A DNA stretch of 64,000 bases. Source: Ceratotherium simum simum. Taxonomy: Eukaryota; Chordata; Mammalia; Perissodactyla; Rhinocerotidae. The stretch is from the NCBI RefSeq assembly GCF_000283155.1, contig NW_004454180.1:14655632-14719631 (forward strand), given 5' to 3'. The first letter of the stretch is position 1. Every line of letters starts with the position of its first letter. Below are positions 22,671-33,869 of the stretch, piece after piece. The notes under the pieces are model-generated. The model ran no database searches and had not been told where the DNA came from. It saw only the letters and a program-made list of their open reading frames with translations. The translations under genes were made by a program, and so were the position numbers.

Positions 22671-22884
22671 TTTTTTTTTTAAAGATTTTATTTATTCATG
22701 TTTTTCCCCCCAAAGCCCCAGTAGATAGTTGTATGTCGTAGGTTCACATCCTTCTAGTTGCTGTACGTGGGACTCGGCCTCGCGTTGGACAGAGAAGTGG
22801 TGCCTCGGGGCGCACCCGGGATCCGAACCCGGGCCGCCAGCATCAGAACACACGCACTCAACCGCTAAGCCACGGAGCCGGCCC
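22671..22884 (-). mobile_element. ERE SINE, reverse orientation, CpG-rich
   Basis: The reversed ERE body includes ccccagtagatagttgtatg and the B-box complement gggatccgaaccc. It ends at the head 'ggagccggccc'. It is flanked by a perfect 15-bp duplication, taaaacatcaattct, at 22656-22670 and 22885-22899. A perfect duplication and many intact CpGs indicate a late insertion. Confidence 0.97.
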
Positions 22885-22899
22885 TAAAACATCAATTCT

Positions 22900-23244
22900 G
22901 AAAGCAGTTTTACTCAGAACGCTAAAATAATAGATTAATGACATACATTCTCTGTATTTATATTACGATTTTTGAATTTAAGTAACAGCAAGAAAGACAT
23001 CAAGACCCTATCCTTCAGGTATAAGGAAAATCAAGTTTTGTCTCCAAATGATTTGTGCATTTGCCTCAAAACTTTTAAATTTAACATGGCAAATTATTTA
23101 AGCAGAGGTAACTGAATTTTTGAGGCAAACTAAATCCAATTGAATACTTTTTGCTGATTCACTAATTCTAAGTATACAAATCGCTTTATCTACATTCTCC
23201 ACACTCCTATGGAAGATAATTCAGAAATTTAGAATGAAAAAAAC
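22900..23244. other. Non-coding DNA, nothing recognised
   Basis: AT-rich sequence, no gene. Confidence 0.4.
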
Positions 23245-23435
23245 TCTGTATTTGAGTCCCAGTTCTGCCTCTCTAAAATAGTAATGTTATTTTTCTAACC
23301 CTCAGTTTCTGCACTAGTAAAACAAGGAACTGTGACCTATCATACAGAGTTGTTGCAAAGCAAAATGCCTGTGAAAGTATTTCGTGACCATAAGTACACT
23401 ACAAATATAAACGGCCATTATGATTATTAATTTAG
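23245..23435 (+). mobile_element. MIR
   Basis: 'gagtcccagttctgcctctc', 'ttctaaccctcagtttctgc', 'gagttgttgcaaagcaaaat' and 'aagtacactacaaatataaa' follow forward MIR. Confidence 0.75.
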
Positions 23436-23619
23436 ACATCACCCCTACCAAAATAGCCCCAAAAAGTATGAGCATAGATTAGGAAATATTCCATTTTTGC
23501 TAACTCAGCAAAAATATATTTTGGCTACTATGTAGTTTCTTATATTTATTTGTCCTTATAACCATGTTGCTCATCTTTATACTGCTTATAAGCTGGTTTT
23601 ACAATAGTGGTTCTCATTT

Positions 23620-23875
23620 ACTAGTATTAATAGCTAACATTTATTGATCTAAGCTTATTATGTGCCAGACACTGTGGAAGAACTTTATATGCATTAGCCC
23701 ATTTACTTCTCACAACAACCCTGTGAGGTAAGTACAGTTGTATGCCCATTTTACCAAGGAAGACACTGAGAAGGAAATGCCTTGCCTAAGTTCACAGAGC
23801 TAAAGATGGAGATGGGATTTAAACCTGGTAGCCTCATCAGATCTTGTACTATACTATTATACTATGCCACAAGTG
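23620..23875 (-). mobile_element. MIR, near full length, reverse orientation
   Basis: 'agctaacatttattgatcta', 'tatgtgccagacactgtgga', 'catttacttctcacaacaac', 'cctgtgaggtaagtacagtt', 'tgggatttaaacctggtagc' and 'tactatactattatactatg' are all in the reversed MIR order. Confidence 0.9.
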
Positions 23876-24114
23876 TTTCACACAGTGGTCTGCAGGTACT
23901 TTCTAAGGCTGACTGATAAAGCCTACCTCTTTATTTCTTAACGCTGCTACTAGAAACTTTGGATGGTTACCAGTTTTCTCAACTGACTTGGGCAAGCACT
24001 TTCATTCAGGATGGTAAACTGAGGCAAGGAAGCTACTTCTGGCCAGGCATAACATTCCTTTAGCCCATGAAGGATTCTATAGGAAGAATTCTTATCAATG
24101 ATTCAAACATTTTA

Positions 24115-24316
24115 ATTTTATTTATTTATTTATTTTTTCCCCCAAAGCCCCAGTAGATAGTTGTATGTCATAGCTGCACATCCTTCTAGTTGCTGTATGT
24201 GGGACGCGGCCTCAGCATGGCCAGAGAAGGGGTGCGTCGGTGCGCGCCCGGGATCCAAACCCGGGCCGCCAGCAGTGGAGTGCGCGCACTTAACCACTAA
24301 GCCATGGCGCCGGCCC
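24115..24316 (-). mobile_element. ERE SINE, reverse orientation
   Basis: Tail tttatttatttatttatt, then cccccaaagccccagtagat, the B-box complement gggatccaaaccc and the head 'ggcgccggccc'. It is flanked by the perfect 15-bp duplication gattcaaacatttta at 24100-24114 and 24317-24331. Confidence 0.97.
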
Positions 24317-24634
24317 GATTCAAACATTTTAAATGCTATTTTTATAATATGTACTGATTCTACAATATAGGATTATGGAGTCAGAATATGACAATTATAT
24401 TTGGAATTCCTTATCCTTCTGAGGAACAACTTTTAGTGACCCTTAAGGTCATAGTAGAAGACATCTTATTAGTTTGATGTCTTCCACCTACTTGGTGCTA
24501 AAGGAAAAACTGGTAGAAATGTCCATTGCTGCATTGTTTAATGTATAACAATATATAATAATGTATAACATCAACGTAGTATGAGTTGAAAGTCGTACAA
24601 CTCAAATACAGAGTAAATCTTTTATGGGTCTGTT

Positions 24635-24755
24635 ATAGACCAGTTGTCAAGAGTATAAGCTTTGGAGTCAGAATCCCAATTCTCCACTTACCTTTTGAAG
24701 GATCTTAAGCAAGTTAACACAAGCCCTAGTTTTCTCATCTGTTAACCAGAAGTGT
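24635..24755 (+). mobile_element. MIR fragment
   Basis: 'agagtataagctttggagtc', 'agaatcccaattctccactt', 'cttaagcaagttaacacaag' and 'ccctagttttctcatctgtt' follow forward MIR. Confidence 0.8.
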
Positions 24756-26494
24756 TCTCGTTTTTGGTAATTTTTTTCCTGTTAGTTCAAGCTAAACAAG
24801 GACTAGTTTCTTAAAAATACTATATGTAGTTTTACTTATCTTCACCAACTCTATTATTTCTCTTCCACTATATAGAATTAGTCTTAGAAATGGAAAAAAA
24901 AATCACATTAACTTAGAAATAATTTATCTGTGTTAGACATTCAGTTAATTGACCAAATGGAATATTCCTTTCACAAGTGCAATATCCTTTGTGGGTAAAT
25001 ATTGCATATATAACAGAGGAAAGGGCAAGAGTGAGGAGGTCTCCAAGTAACTAATAACAGTGTTAACCTTTTAAGCATAAACTCAAGATAAGATGGTCAC
25101 AAATGCTAAGAAGCAAAATGAAGTCAAATGGTATATGATTTAGCAATATAGCCCCTTGCAGTAAATGAGTGTAAATAAAAAATAAAGACAAATGTGTTAA
25201 TGTTCTTAGGGCTCAACCAAAGTTCAATCAGTAAGTTTCTATTGATATCTTATTTCCACATTTTCACTGCTAGGATGACTCACTCCTGGATGGAATAAGC
25301 TCAAGGCATTTACTAACAACTCAGAAACTGGATTTGTCCATTATAGTAGCACATACTTTACAGAAAACTAAATCTATGCAAAATGCTGAGGGGGACCAAA
25401 GTTGTTTAAAACATTGCCTTGGCTGTATTCTCTAGGTCAATGGCATCCTATCTGGGTTCAAAGGAACTGAGCCAAACTGAGCCTAGGGAGCACTGGGTTA
25501 CAGGAGATAAATGCCCAAAAGAGGAGTACCAGGAAGCAAGGAAGTTGAGAATCGTTTCCAAGAGCAAATCTTGGGACACAGGGAAGAGGAAACAACAGAA
25601 TACACACCAGAAAAAGCCAGAAGTTGGGAGCAGAGACTCTGTGGAGTGCCAGCACTAGCAGGGTTGGCACTGGGTGCCCTGGTTTGCAGAAAGAGAAATT
25701 AGATCTTTCTATGACCTACTATACTATAATTTATCATGAATACTCTCTAGTTGTGAATAAACAGATGTTTGGAAGTGAATTCAGCCCTGGTCAGAGAGGC
25801 TTTTTCTTGCGCCTTTGTATATTCTAAATGTAACCTAGAAACAACAGTCTGGGCCTCCAATGGATTTTAATAATAAGGAAGATGTGTTATAGGCAGCAAA
25901 AACAATCTCCTAAGCAAGGAGCAGAATAGCTAGAACCAGCTGTAACTTTATCAATGCTATTAATATATCAAAAGAAAAAAATGTGATTCTTGGGAAGGGT
26001 TGGGGATATTTTGCTCGGAATAGAGAGGCACACTTTAGCTATGTGCAACTCATCCAAGGATGAGAAGGGCTCAAGGACCCTATTCAATTTCTGTGACAGG
26101 GTTATATACCCATTGTGAAGATGGAAACATTAAGTATTTCACGAACTGATGCCATCAAACATTGGAATTTACAACGAATTCCCCATGCTCGAGCTCCATG
26201 TTTACCAACATCCATCAAATTACAGCCTCACTCCTCTTGAACTTTGACCATAAGACGAAAAATGTTCTGGCCGTGTATAGATAACAATGCTGATCAAGGA
26301 GAACAGGATAGTTTGAATTAGAAACCAAATATTTGTCTGCCTTATTTAATGTGCATCTGACTCAAAGAGATGATTTTATTCTGATATATCAGCAAGTGAA
26401 GTTTTTGAGCTTGCTAAATTGAGGATTAGATCCTGAGCTGTGAAAATGTAACCAAGGAAAATGCCACATGGTATACACTCTTGGAAAGCATCTT
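24756..26494. other. Non-coding DNA, nothing recognised
   Basis: About 1.7 kb without a gene or a nameable repeat. Three overlapping small frames around 25.4-25.8 kb match nothing. Confidence 0.45.
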
Positions 26495-26515
26495 TGACCT
26501 TGACTTTGACCTTGA
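26495..26515 (-). promoter_or_regulatory. Tandem TCAAGGTCA pair (ERR/NR5A-type extended half-sites)
   Basis: The plus strand carries tgaccttga at 26495-26503 and again at 26507-26515. On the minus strand these are two perfect TCAAGGTCA motifs in direct order, 12 bp apart. TCAAGGTCA is the optimal extended half-site of ERR and SF-1/LRH-1 type orphan receptors. The motif is seen; binding is not shown. Confidence 0.35.
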
Positions 26516-26699
26516 GACCTGCCTCCATCAAACTTCAATCTAATGACTGATAATTTCCATTATCAATCTGACTGGTAATTCAGATTACCCACTGAATTAA
26601 AGATATTCAGATAATTGTTTTTAAAAAATAATTTGAATTGTTTTTATTTATTACAAAAGTTAATATGCATAGAATTTTTTAAAAACATGGATAAGGAAA

Positions 26700-26960
26700 A
26701 ACTCAAAATTAAAAATTACCCTTAGTAATAATTAACAATTACTGAATCCTTACTCTATTCCAAGAACTGTTAGAACCGTTCTTAAGTGCTTAAATGTGTT
26801 GACTCATTTATTCTCAAAACAACCCAGTGAGGTGGGAACTACTGCTATCCCTATTTAATAGATTTTAAAACTAAGGCAGAAAGGTGAAGTAGACTTCTAA
26901 AGCCCACACAGCTGGTAAATTGCAGAGTGTGCATTTACTCCCACACTGTATGGTCCCATA
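26700..26960 (-). mobile_element. MIR, reverse orientation
   Basis: 'attactgaatccttactcta', 'ttctcaaaacaacccagtga', 'ggtgggaactactgctatcc', 'cacacagctggtaaattgca' and 'tactcccacactgtatgg' follow the reversed MIR. Confidence 0.85.
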
Positions 26961-28561
26961 ATCCCTTCTTTTGTACAGTCCTCTCTCTACAATTAGATAC
27001 ATTATTTTCCTTACAAAAATGTGATTATACCGTCATACTTTTTCATAGTGAGCCTTTCTCCCCACCCCCACAATACTACAATTCATCATGAAGGTCTTGA
27101 GAGACCAAACTATGAGGTGTGCTCATTGGATACTAGGGTACCATTCACCTTCATGCTCTTTCAGTTGACAAAACCATGGAAAAACATTTCTGTTAATGAT
27201 GATTTTTTAGGGATCATCTCCAGATCAAATTTGGTAACACAGAGTTCTTCCTTATATTTCCCCAATCTATATTTTTATCTCCCTCTCCAAAGTGAGAAAC
27301 AGTACCACAAAACATCTTTACATTTCTCCTTTACACTATCCTACAGTACACATAAAATAGTTTCAGAATCAATACACTAATGCCACTATTAATGACACAT
27401 CTACCATGTAAAGTTCAAGATTTCTCTGCAATTTTTTTCCTTAGAATGTATGTCACTAAGTATATATAGTCAAAGTACCGTGTTCAAATGTTACTTGAGT
27501 TAATTCTTTTGTATATGTGTGGTTATGTTTTATATATAGTTAGCCTCCTTGGTTTCTGTTTACATTCAAATTTTAGAGTTTGCTTTCTCCATCATTTTTT
27601 ATTAAACATTATTATTTAAATATGTTTAAATAGTTCAAAACTCAAAGCTACATAAAATGTGTACTCAAAGATGTCTTACTTTCATCTGCCTTATTCTCAC
27701 ACATCCCCTATAGGTTTCTCCTACCTATGTTTCCTTTTGGGAAAAAAAAGTAAGTGCATGTGTACGTGTGAGTGTGTGTGTGTGTGTGAGCGCGCGTGTG
27801 CATAGCTGATGAGGTATGTGGAAACTTGGGTTATAGTTATAAATGAACATAGTACATTTAAGAGCAAATCAGAAAATTCACAAAGCTAGGATTATTAATA
27901 AACAAAGCATTTGAAAAAACAAATTTATAGATTTTGCAATGATATTTACATGATTGAAAGTGAAAATACAATATTTTATTCCCTCTCTAAAGTTTTGTGT
28001 CCTCCTTACTTTGTGTTATGCCTATATTTGCCACCCTTCATGACCATTAATTATATTTAATGCTTCTAACTCCTAAAATAATCATGGAAATAGAATTATA
28101 AATATTTAGATCAGGAATTATTCTAAAAACTTGTCCAAAGCAAAAAGCTATTTTTAAAAAAGTAGTTGTCAATCATTTTATCATCTGTGAGCCTTCCTAA
28201 AGAACCTAAACTATGATTTATTTAGGGCTTTAGTACATTCCTAAATTATTTACATAATTTTACTAAGCTTCTTTAAATTAAATCTCTGGTAATCAGGATG
28301 TTACTTTTGGAGAAGAGTTTATTTGTGGAATTCAATCCTCTTTCCTAACTATTCATGTTGAATGGTTTCTTGACTTTCTGGTATCAGATTACTATTTGGT
28401 CTAGCTTTGTGTTACTTAAATTGCAGGAACTCATTAAGTCAAGAATTCATATTAAGAATGAAGTTAATGTTATTAGTAAACAAATATACTGGTTTCTGCC
28501 AAGTCAAAAATTTAAGACGGCTGTATTCTAACTGCTGAGTTTCTTCTTCCTGATCACCTGA
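26961..28561. other. AT-rich non-coding DNA
   Basis: No gene is seen. The 119-codon frame at 27021-27380 resembles no family and has low complexity. A (TG)n tract lies at about 27757-27800. Confidence 0.45.
27757..27800. repeat. (TG)n microsatellite with CG interruption
   Basis: A 'gtacgtgtgagtgtgtgtg' run continues as TG repeats and ends in gagcgcgcgtgtg. Confidence 0.9.
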
Positions 28562-29018
28562 TGTTTTAGTTTGCTGGAGCTGCAGCAACAAAGTACCACA
28601 AACTGTCTGGCTTGAACAACAGATACTTATTGTCTCACAGTTCTGGAGGTTAGAAGTCCAAGGTCAAGGTGTTGGCAGGGTGGTTCTCTTGATGGTGTGA
28701 GGGACAGTCTGTTCCATGCCCCTCTCCTAGCTCCTGGTGGTTTGCTGGCAATATTTGGTGTTCCCTGGTTTGCAGAAGCATCGATCCAATCTCTGCCTTC
28801 ATCTTCATATGGCGTTCTCCCAGTGTGTGGGTCTGTTTCTGTGTCCAAATTTCCCGTTTTTATAAAGACACAGTCATATTGGATTAGGTCCCACGCTATA
28901 ACTTCATCTTAATCATTTCCAAAGACTGTATTTCAAAAAAAAAAAGGTCACTTTCACTGGTAGTAGAGGTTAGGACTTCAACATATGAATTTGGGGGGAC
29001 ACAGTTCAACTCATAACA
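28562..29018 (-). mobile_element. MLT1-type solo LTR, reverse orientation
   Basis: It starts tgttttagtttgctggagct and contains 'aacaaagtaccacaaactgt', 'tcacagttctggaggttaga', 'cagtcatattggattaggtc' and 'gttaggacttcaacatatga'. It ends 'ctcataaca'. This is the complete reversed MLT1 LTR. The overlapping frames on both strands are read-through of this LTR. Confidence 0.93.
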
Positions 29019-29559
29019 CCTGATAAATAAATTATACCAAAATTTAGATATTTTCTGTTACAATTTTGGGGTAATTTTGCAATATTTGAATATGGTATGC
29101 TTAGTGCTATCATTCCAGAGTATGAGAAACAAAGAAAGGGCAGGGGGGAGAGAGAGAGGGAGATTGCTTTTAAATATTTCCAGATCTCAGTTGGAATTTT
29201 TCTTCCGAAAAACATTGATTATTATTAATGTATATATAGATGAGTATTGATAGGTTACTTTGCATATGCAATTCCCAATGTCAATCAGAATATCTGAACA
29301 CTGACTTCACATCCATATTGTGTTAGAGACTGCTGAAAAAGCAATCACACAAACAAACAAAACAATTATATAAAAGTTTCTCTGACCACAGGTACAATGT
29401 ATTAGGGAGATATGAGTAACAGTAAAAAACACAAATAGTAAATATTTCAGAGCTAAATTTTGACAGTGACTAGAAATATTGCAGGGGCTCAGAAAAGAAA
29501 AGTACAAATGAGGTTTGTTAATATACAAATACTCTGAAAAATCAATAAGAAAATGAGAA
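29019..29559. other. AT-rich non-coding DNA
   Basis: No gene. A short GA-rich stretch lies near 29140-29163. Confidence 0.4.
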
Positions 29560-29850
29560 ACATTCTGGTAAACAGAGTCCATCAATAGGAGATTGATTAA
29601 ATTATGCTATGTCTCTACCATGGCAGACTCTGTCATCTTTACAGCAAGGGCAGATCTGCCTGTGCTGACATGGATATAGAGAGAGAGAGGCTAAACAAGA
29701 AGTTATTAATGGCTAAAAACTTTAAGAACCGGGTCCAGGAAGTGTAGATGAGAAGGATACTTGAATGGAGGAAGAATTTTACTTTTGATTTTATTCTTTT
29801 CTGTGCTGTCTGCATTTTTATAATATACTTGCTTTACTTTTTATTTTTCA
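29560..29850 (+). mobile_element. Old L1 3' UTR fragment
   Basis: 'aataggagattgattaaatt', 'atgctatgtctctaccatgg', 'aagaagttattaatggctaa' and 'ctgcatttttataatatact' follow the order of old L1 3' UTRs. Confidence 0.65.
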
Positions 29851-29949
29851 TCATTTTTTGAGTTCGGGGGGCTCATTTGTCTAGAGTTGAGTTAATTATA
29901 CATCTCTGTTCACACACATTATTATCATTGGGTCACACCTCTTGGTTGT

Positions 29950-30600
29950 TTTGTTCATATATTTAATCACTTTTATCCCCATATCTCTATTCCATTTCCT
30001 TTGCCTCCCTACGAGCCATCACTTACGTACATCTTTTTGTTCATATGTGACCTTACAAAACGTATTATTTTGAGTGCATAATTTTAAACTTTCGTAAATT
30101 ATTTTGTCATATCTCATTTTGTAGATTACATTATTCACCGGGTACCGTGTTTTTGCGACCATTCGTGTTGCTCTATGATACATCTAACCCACTTCTTCTA
30201 CGTGCTGCATACAAGTCATGGTGTGCACCATCGTCATTCGCCTGCCCGCTCTCCCAGAGGACACTTGAGTTGCTTCCACAAATAACACTGCAATGAACAT
30301 CATGGTACAAGTTCTTCTACTGATCTACATAAGAATTTATTTGCAATAAACACCCAAATTAAAATACTACCTTATGGTTTACATGTAAACCTAATTTGCC
30401 CAAGTGGTGCCAGTTGCTCTCCCAAATGTGCACCCATCCACACGCCCACAGCGGTGCACCAGGGTCACATGTCCCCATGTCCCTGCCCACACTCAGCATT
30501 GCACAGCTTTATCAAATTGTCTAGTCTAGTAGGTAGAAAGCGACATCTCCTTTTTCAACTTGAATTTCTTTGATAAATTTTAAAAAATGAAATGAGAAAA
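29950..30600 (-). mobile_element. Old L1 fragment, reverse orientation, with a CpG-rich segment
   Basis: 'gttgcttccacaaataacac', 'tgcaatgaacatcatggtac', 'aatttgcccaagtggtgcca' and the 'gcacccatccacacgcccac' block match reversed L1M-type 3' sequence. About 12 CpGs fall within 30000-30260, unusual for such an old copy. Confidence 0.6.
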
Positions 30601-30779
30601 TTTCTTCTCCATGCAAATCTATTACTCTATAATCTCTTACCTTTTCACCCTGCTGTGACCTCCCTTAGAGTCCAACTGTGTGTTTTCACTTAGTCAAACT
30701 TGTATATTTTCTCGACAACCTCAAACTCATCATCTTTCAAAGCAACGCAAAAAGTTCACAGACTATTAATGCTGAGAAG

Positions 30780-30900
30780 AATCTTGGTGATCTAGAACAA
30801 TATCCTCATTTTACACCCAGGGGAACTGAGGCCTAGAGAAAATAAATGACTCACCTACTATGAAAGGGATTTGAGGGGCAGAACCAGAACCAAGAAGCAG
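30780..30900 (-). mobile_element. MIR fragment, reverse orientation
   Basis: 'cctcattttacacccagggg', 'aactgaggcctagagaaaat' and 'aaatgactcacctactatga' follow the reversed MIR core. Confidence 0.65.
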
Positions 30901-30954
30901 CAAGGTACGGGGTGGAGGAGGCAGAACTTTGGAGTCAGACAGAAAAAGGAAAAT

Positions 30955-31400
30955 ACAAGATGGTTGGAATAACTGAATAAGGCTTCCCAGGGGGAGACAA
31001 AGCTGAAACTACCCTTTGAAAGATGCACAGGGAAGAAGAAGAAATGTTCCAGATGGAGAAAGCAACCTGAACAGAGCCATCATCATGAGGGATGAGCATG
31101 CTGTGTTTTGTGCACGACAGAGAGCAGCAAGAATGTGTGACAGCAACAGGTAAATGAGCCTGGGACTTGGGGAGTCTGAAGAATCTAGCCAGGACTGGTT
31201 ACATAATTTTTAGGGCCCAGTGCCAGAGGAAAACACAGGGCCCCTTGTGCAAAAATTAAGAATTACAACATGGCTACAGTACAGCATTAAACCAAATGCG
31301 AGGCTCTGTGCAACTGCACGGGTTGCACATCCATGAAGCTCACCCTGATTCTAGCAAGGTTTAGAAAATGTGGTTGGAATTAGGATCCACTGAGATTTGT
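30955..31400 (-). mobile_element. L2-like LINE fragment, reverse orientation
   Basis: 'aataaggcttcccaggggga', 'agaaatgttccagatggaga' and 'gatgagcatgctgtgttttg' parallel the reversed L2 3' region (the 'gaagagcattccaggcagag' area). Strongly diverged. Confidence 0.45.
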
Positions 31401-31469
31401 AAGCAAAAGAGTAATATAATGAAAACAATGTTTAAAAAAATAAAGACCTCTCTGGGGAGTAATTCCATA

Positions 31470-31670
31470 ATAGGTATCAAAATTTAAAATGCACTCACCA
31501 ACTCACTTAGCAGTTGCACTTCTAGGAATTTATCCTGCAGATATTTTCATACATGAGCAAAATGGCATTTGTTCCAGGATATTCACTGCAGTGTTGTTCC
31601 TACCAGCAAAGATCAGAAGCAGCCTAAATGTCTTCTGCTGAGGATCTGGCTAAGGTAATCATGGTACCTT
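31470..31670 (+). mobile_element. L1 ORF2 end and 3' UTR fragment, left part
   Basis: 'taggtatcaaaatttaaaat', 'cttctaggaatttatcctgc', 'gcaaaatggcatttgttcca' and 'ggatattcactgcagtgttg' are the classic L1 ORF2 end region, forward. The 3' part resumes at 31980. Confidence 0.85.
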
Positions 31671-31689
31671 CATGCAACAGACATTCTCG

Positions 31690-31825
31690 TGCATCTTAGC
31701 ATTACAGCTGGGTTCTTCATTTTCGTGCCTTGATTCTAAATCCTTAGGAAACTTGGCCTTGGGGCACTATTTGGGACTGTGAGATAGAATAAATAATGTT
31801 TTAATTCCCAGCCAGTAAAGGACAG
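31690..31825 (+). repeat. Unnamed repeat, copy A
   Basis: About 135 bp, aligning by eye at roughly 80% with 33041-33175 in direct orientation. Shared blocks include 'ttcttcattt', 'tccttaggaaa', 'ggccttgggg' and the fully conserved attcccagccagtaaagg. It sits between two parts of an L1 3' region. I do not recognise the family. Confidence 0.7.
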
Positions 31826-31979
31826 TTAAAAATGAACATAGAACCACTAAAAAGAAAGTGGCAGCTTCACTTAGAAGAAAAATTTTCTGAGATCTATTTT
31901 TCTGAAAAAAAAGAAAGAAGAGAGAAAGAGAAGGCAATGAGCACAGCAGTGTGCATGGTATGTAGCATTTGTGCATAAA

Positions 31980-32154
31980 AGTGAAATGCAATATTTGCAT
32001 CTACGTGGAATATCTGTGGAGGAAAACACAAAGAACTGCTAACAGTGGTTGCCTCTAGGAAAGGAAAGCCAGGAACTGGAGTGAGTGTGATGCAGACATA
32101 CTTTTTAACATGTACTCTCTTATATCTTTTTAATTTTGTACATATGCGTGGGTT
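31980..32154 (+). mobile_element. L1 3' UTR fragment, right part
   Basis: 'aagaactgctaacagtggtt', 'gcctctaggaaaggaaagcc', 'ttaattttgtacatatgcgt' follow the L1ME-type 3' UTR, forward. Confidence 0.8.
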
Positions 32155-32169
32155 TCTTATAAAAAATAT

Positions 32170-32171
<2 letters not shown>

Positions 32172-32206
<35 letters not shown>

Positions 32207-32434
32207 GAAGATTAGCCCTGAGCTAACGTCCATTGCCAATCCTCCTCTTTTTGCTGAGGGAGATTGGCCCTGGGCTAATGTCTGTGTCCATCTTCCTCTC
32301 CTTTATATGTGGGACGCCTGCCACAGCATGGCTTGATAAGTGGTGTGTAGGTCCGCACCTGGGATCCAAAGCCTCGAACCCCAGGCCACGGAAGCGGAGT
32401 GCATGAACTTAACCACTACACCACCAGCCTGCCC
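32172..32434 (-). mobile_element. ERE SINE, reverse orientation, tail turned into (GT)n
   Basis: Left edge is a (GT)n run (32172-32200), then two modules (gctaacgtccattgcca, gctaatgtctgtgtcca) and the head 'ccaccagcctgccc'. It is flanked by a perfect 17-bp duplication, tcttataaaaaatatac, at 32155-32171 and 32435-32451. The (GT)n lies inside the duplication, so it is the former A-rich tail. Confidence 0.96.
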
Positions 32435-32451
32435 TCTTATAAAAAATATAC

Positions 32452-33040
32452 ATTTTAAAAGACGAAATGCCTTCGGAGGAAGATGGAGAGAGCCCTTGGG
32501 AAGGGAGGGGAAGGCCATTCCTGCCATTAGATGGTGGATGGGCAAGAGGTGAGGCTTAAGAGTATTTGAATAAATGCCACACCCAGAAATGGGCATCAAG
32601 AGAAGGATAAAGAAGTCACAACCTCATTTCCTCCACCCGGAGGACTCTGTATGGATTTGAAATTAATTCAGTTTTTAAACAAGCAATAAAGGAATGATGG
32701 AGTTTTCAAAACCTAAGGAAATAAGACACAGAGGGAGGAAGAGAGGGAGGGAAGGAGTAGGAGAGGGAGGGTGAAAATTCAACTGCTAGCAGCACACAGG
32801 ATGGCAAAGGAAATGAGGAGTTTCCCAGATAACCCAGGGGGTGAGCTGATTAGGGTCTGCACTAGGTAGGAGGGATGGGCATGAGGAGGTAAAGCAAGAT
32901 TCAATGCCATTGTAAAAGGGCAAAATCAGACTTGTTGCCTAATTGGACATGCTGGAGGACTAGGAATGAGCATATCATGAGCAGCATGATCTTGCAGTGA
33001 CAGCTTTCCAGAAAAAATTGCTGCATTCTCAACATCTGCA
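32452..33040. other. Non-coding DNA, nothing recognised
   Basis: A purine-rich stretch (gagggaggaagagagggagg) lies near 32730-32770. No gene. Confidence 0.4.
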
Positions 33041-33175
33041 TGCATCTGAGAATTACACCTGGATTCTTCATTTCCATGCTTTGATTTTAATCCTTAGGAA
33101 AGTAGGCCTTGGGGTACTACTTGTGATTCTAAAATGGAATAAGTAATGATTTAATTCCCAGCCAGTAAAGGGCAA
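33041..33175 (+). repeat. Unnamed repeat, copy B
   Basis: Partner of the 31690-31825 copy, same orientation and about 1.35 kb away. It starts tgcatctgagaattacacct and ends attcccagccagtaaagg plus gcaatcc. The flanks of the two copies do not align, which favours a dispersed element over a large tandem duplication. Confidence 0.7.
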
Positions 33176-33869
33176 TCCAAACGACTGGCTCCACCATTTC
33201 CCCAGGGCTAGTTTGTAACCTGGGACAGAAATAAGCTATGTGTATTAAATCAATACAATCACTCACAAGTTAAAAAAAAAAAAGTCATCGCTTTGGTGGC
33301 TATGTATTATACGAACTATTTCTGTTTCTTAATGCTTTGCTTTCCTCAGACAATATAAGGCTGGCCACATTTCCACGAAGAGCCAACACCACCCGGGAAC
33401 TAGGTGCCTTGAGCAAGTGTTCAAAGGTGCTTTGATGCAAATTGCAAACCCCTGCCTGCCCCCTTGGGCTGTCACAATGACCCGGTATCCCAAGGGAGAT
33501 CATTGCGTAACATTTCATGGCACTGGCTGCTTTCTTCCTCTCTCCCAACCTCAGTGGGGGCTACTCATCAGAGCATGGGAGCACACCAGATGAGGGAAAG
33601 TGTTAGTGTGTGCCACCTCAAAGGACCGTTGGCCATCTTGTGGTCTTTCCATGCTTGACCACACCAATAACAAAATCACTGCTTGCCACAGCATCTCTGA
33701 CATGAAACAGGATTAAATCAGAGTATATCTATGAAACGCAATACGTAATACATGTATTTGTCATGATGCGTTACTCAGAAATAGCAAAAGGGGGGGTTCC
33801 TGCCTGCCTGAAGAAGACATGTCTCCACAGATTCCATGACACCCCACTCCTCTGCTTCTCTGCCTTTGG
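33176..33869. other. Non-coding DNA, nothing recognised
   Basis: No gene. The minus-strand frame at 33300-33548 matches nothing. Confidence 0.4.
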
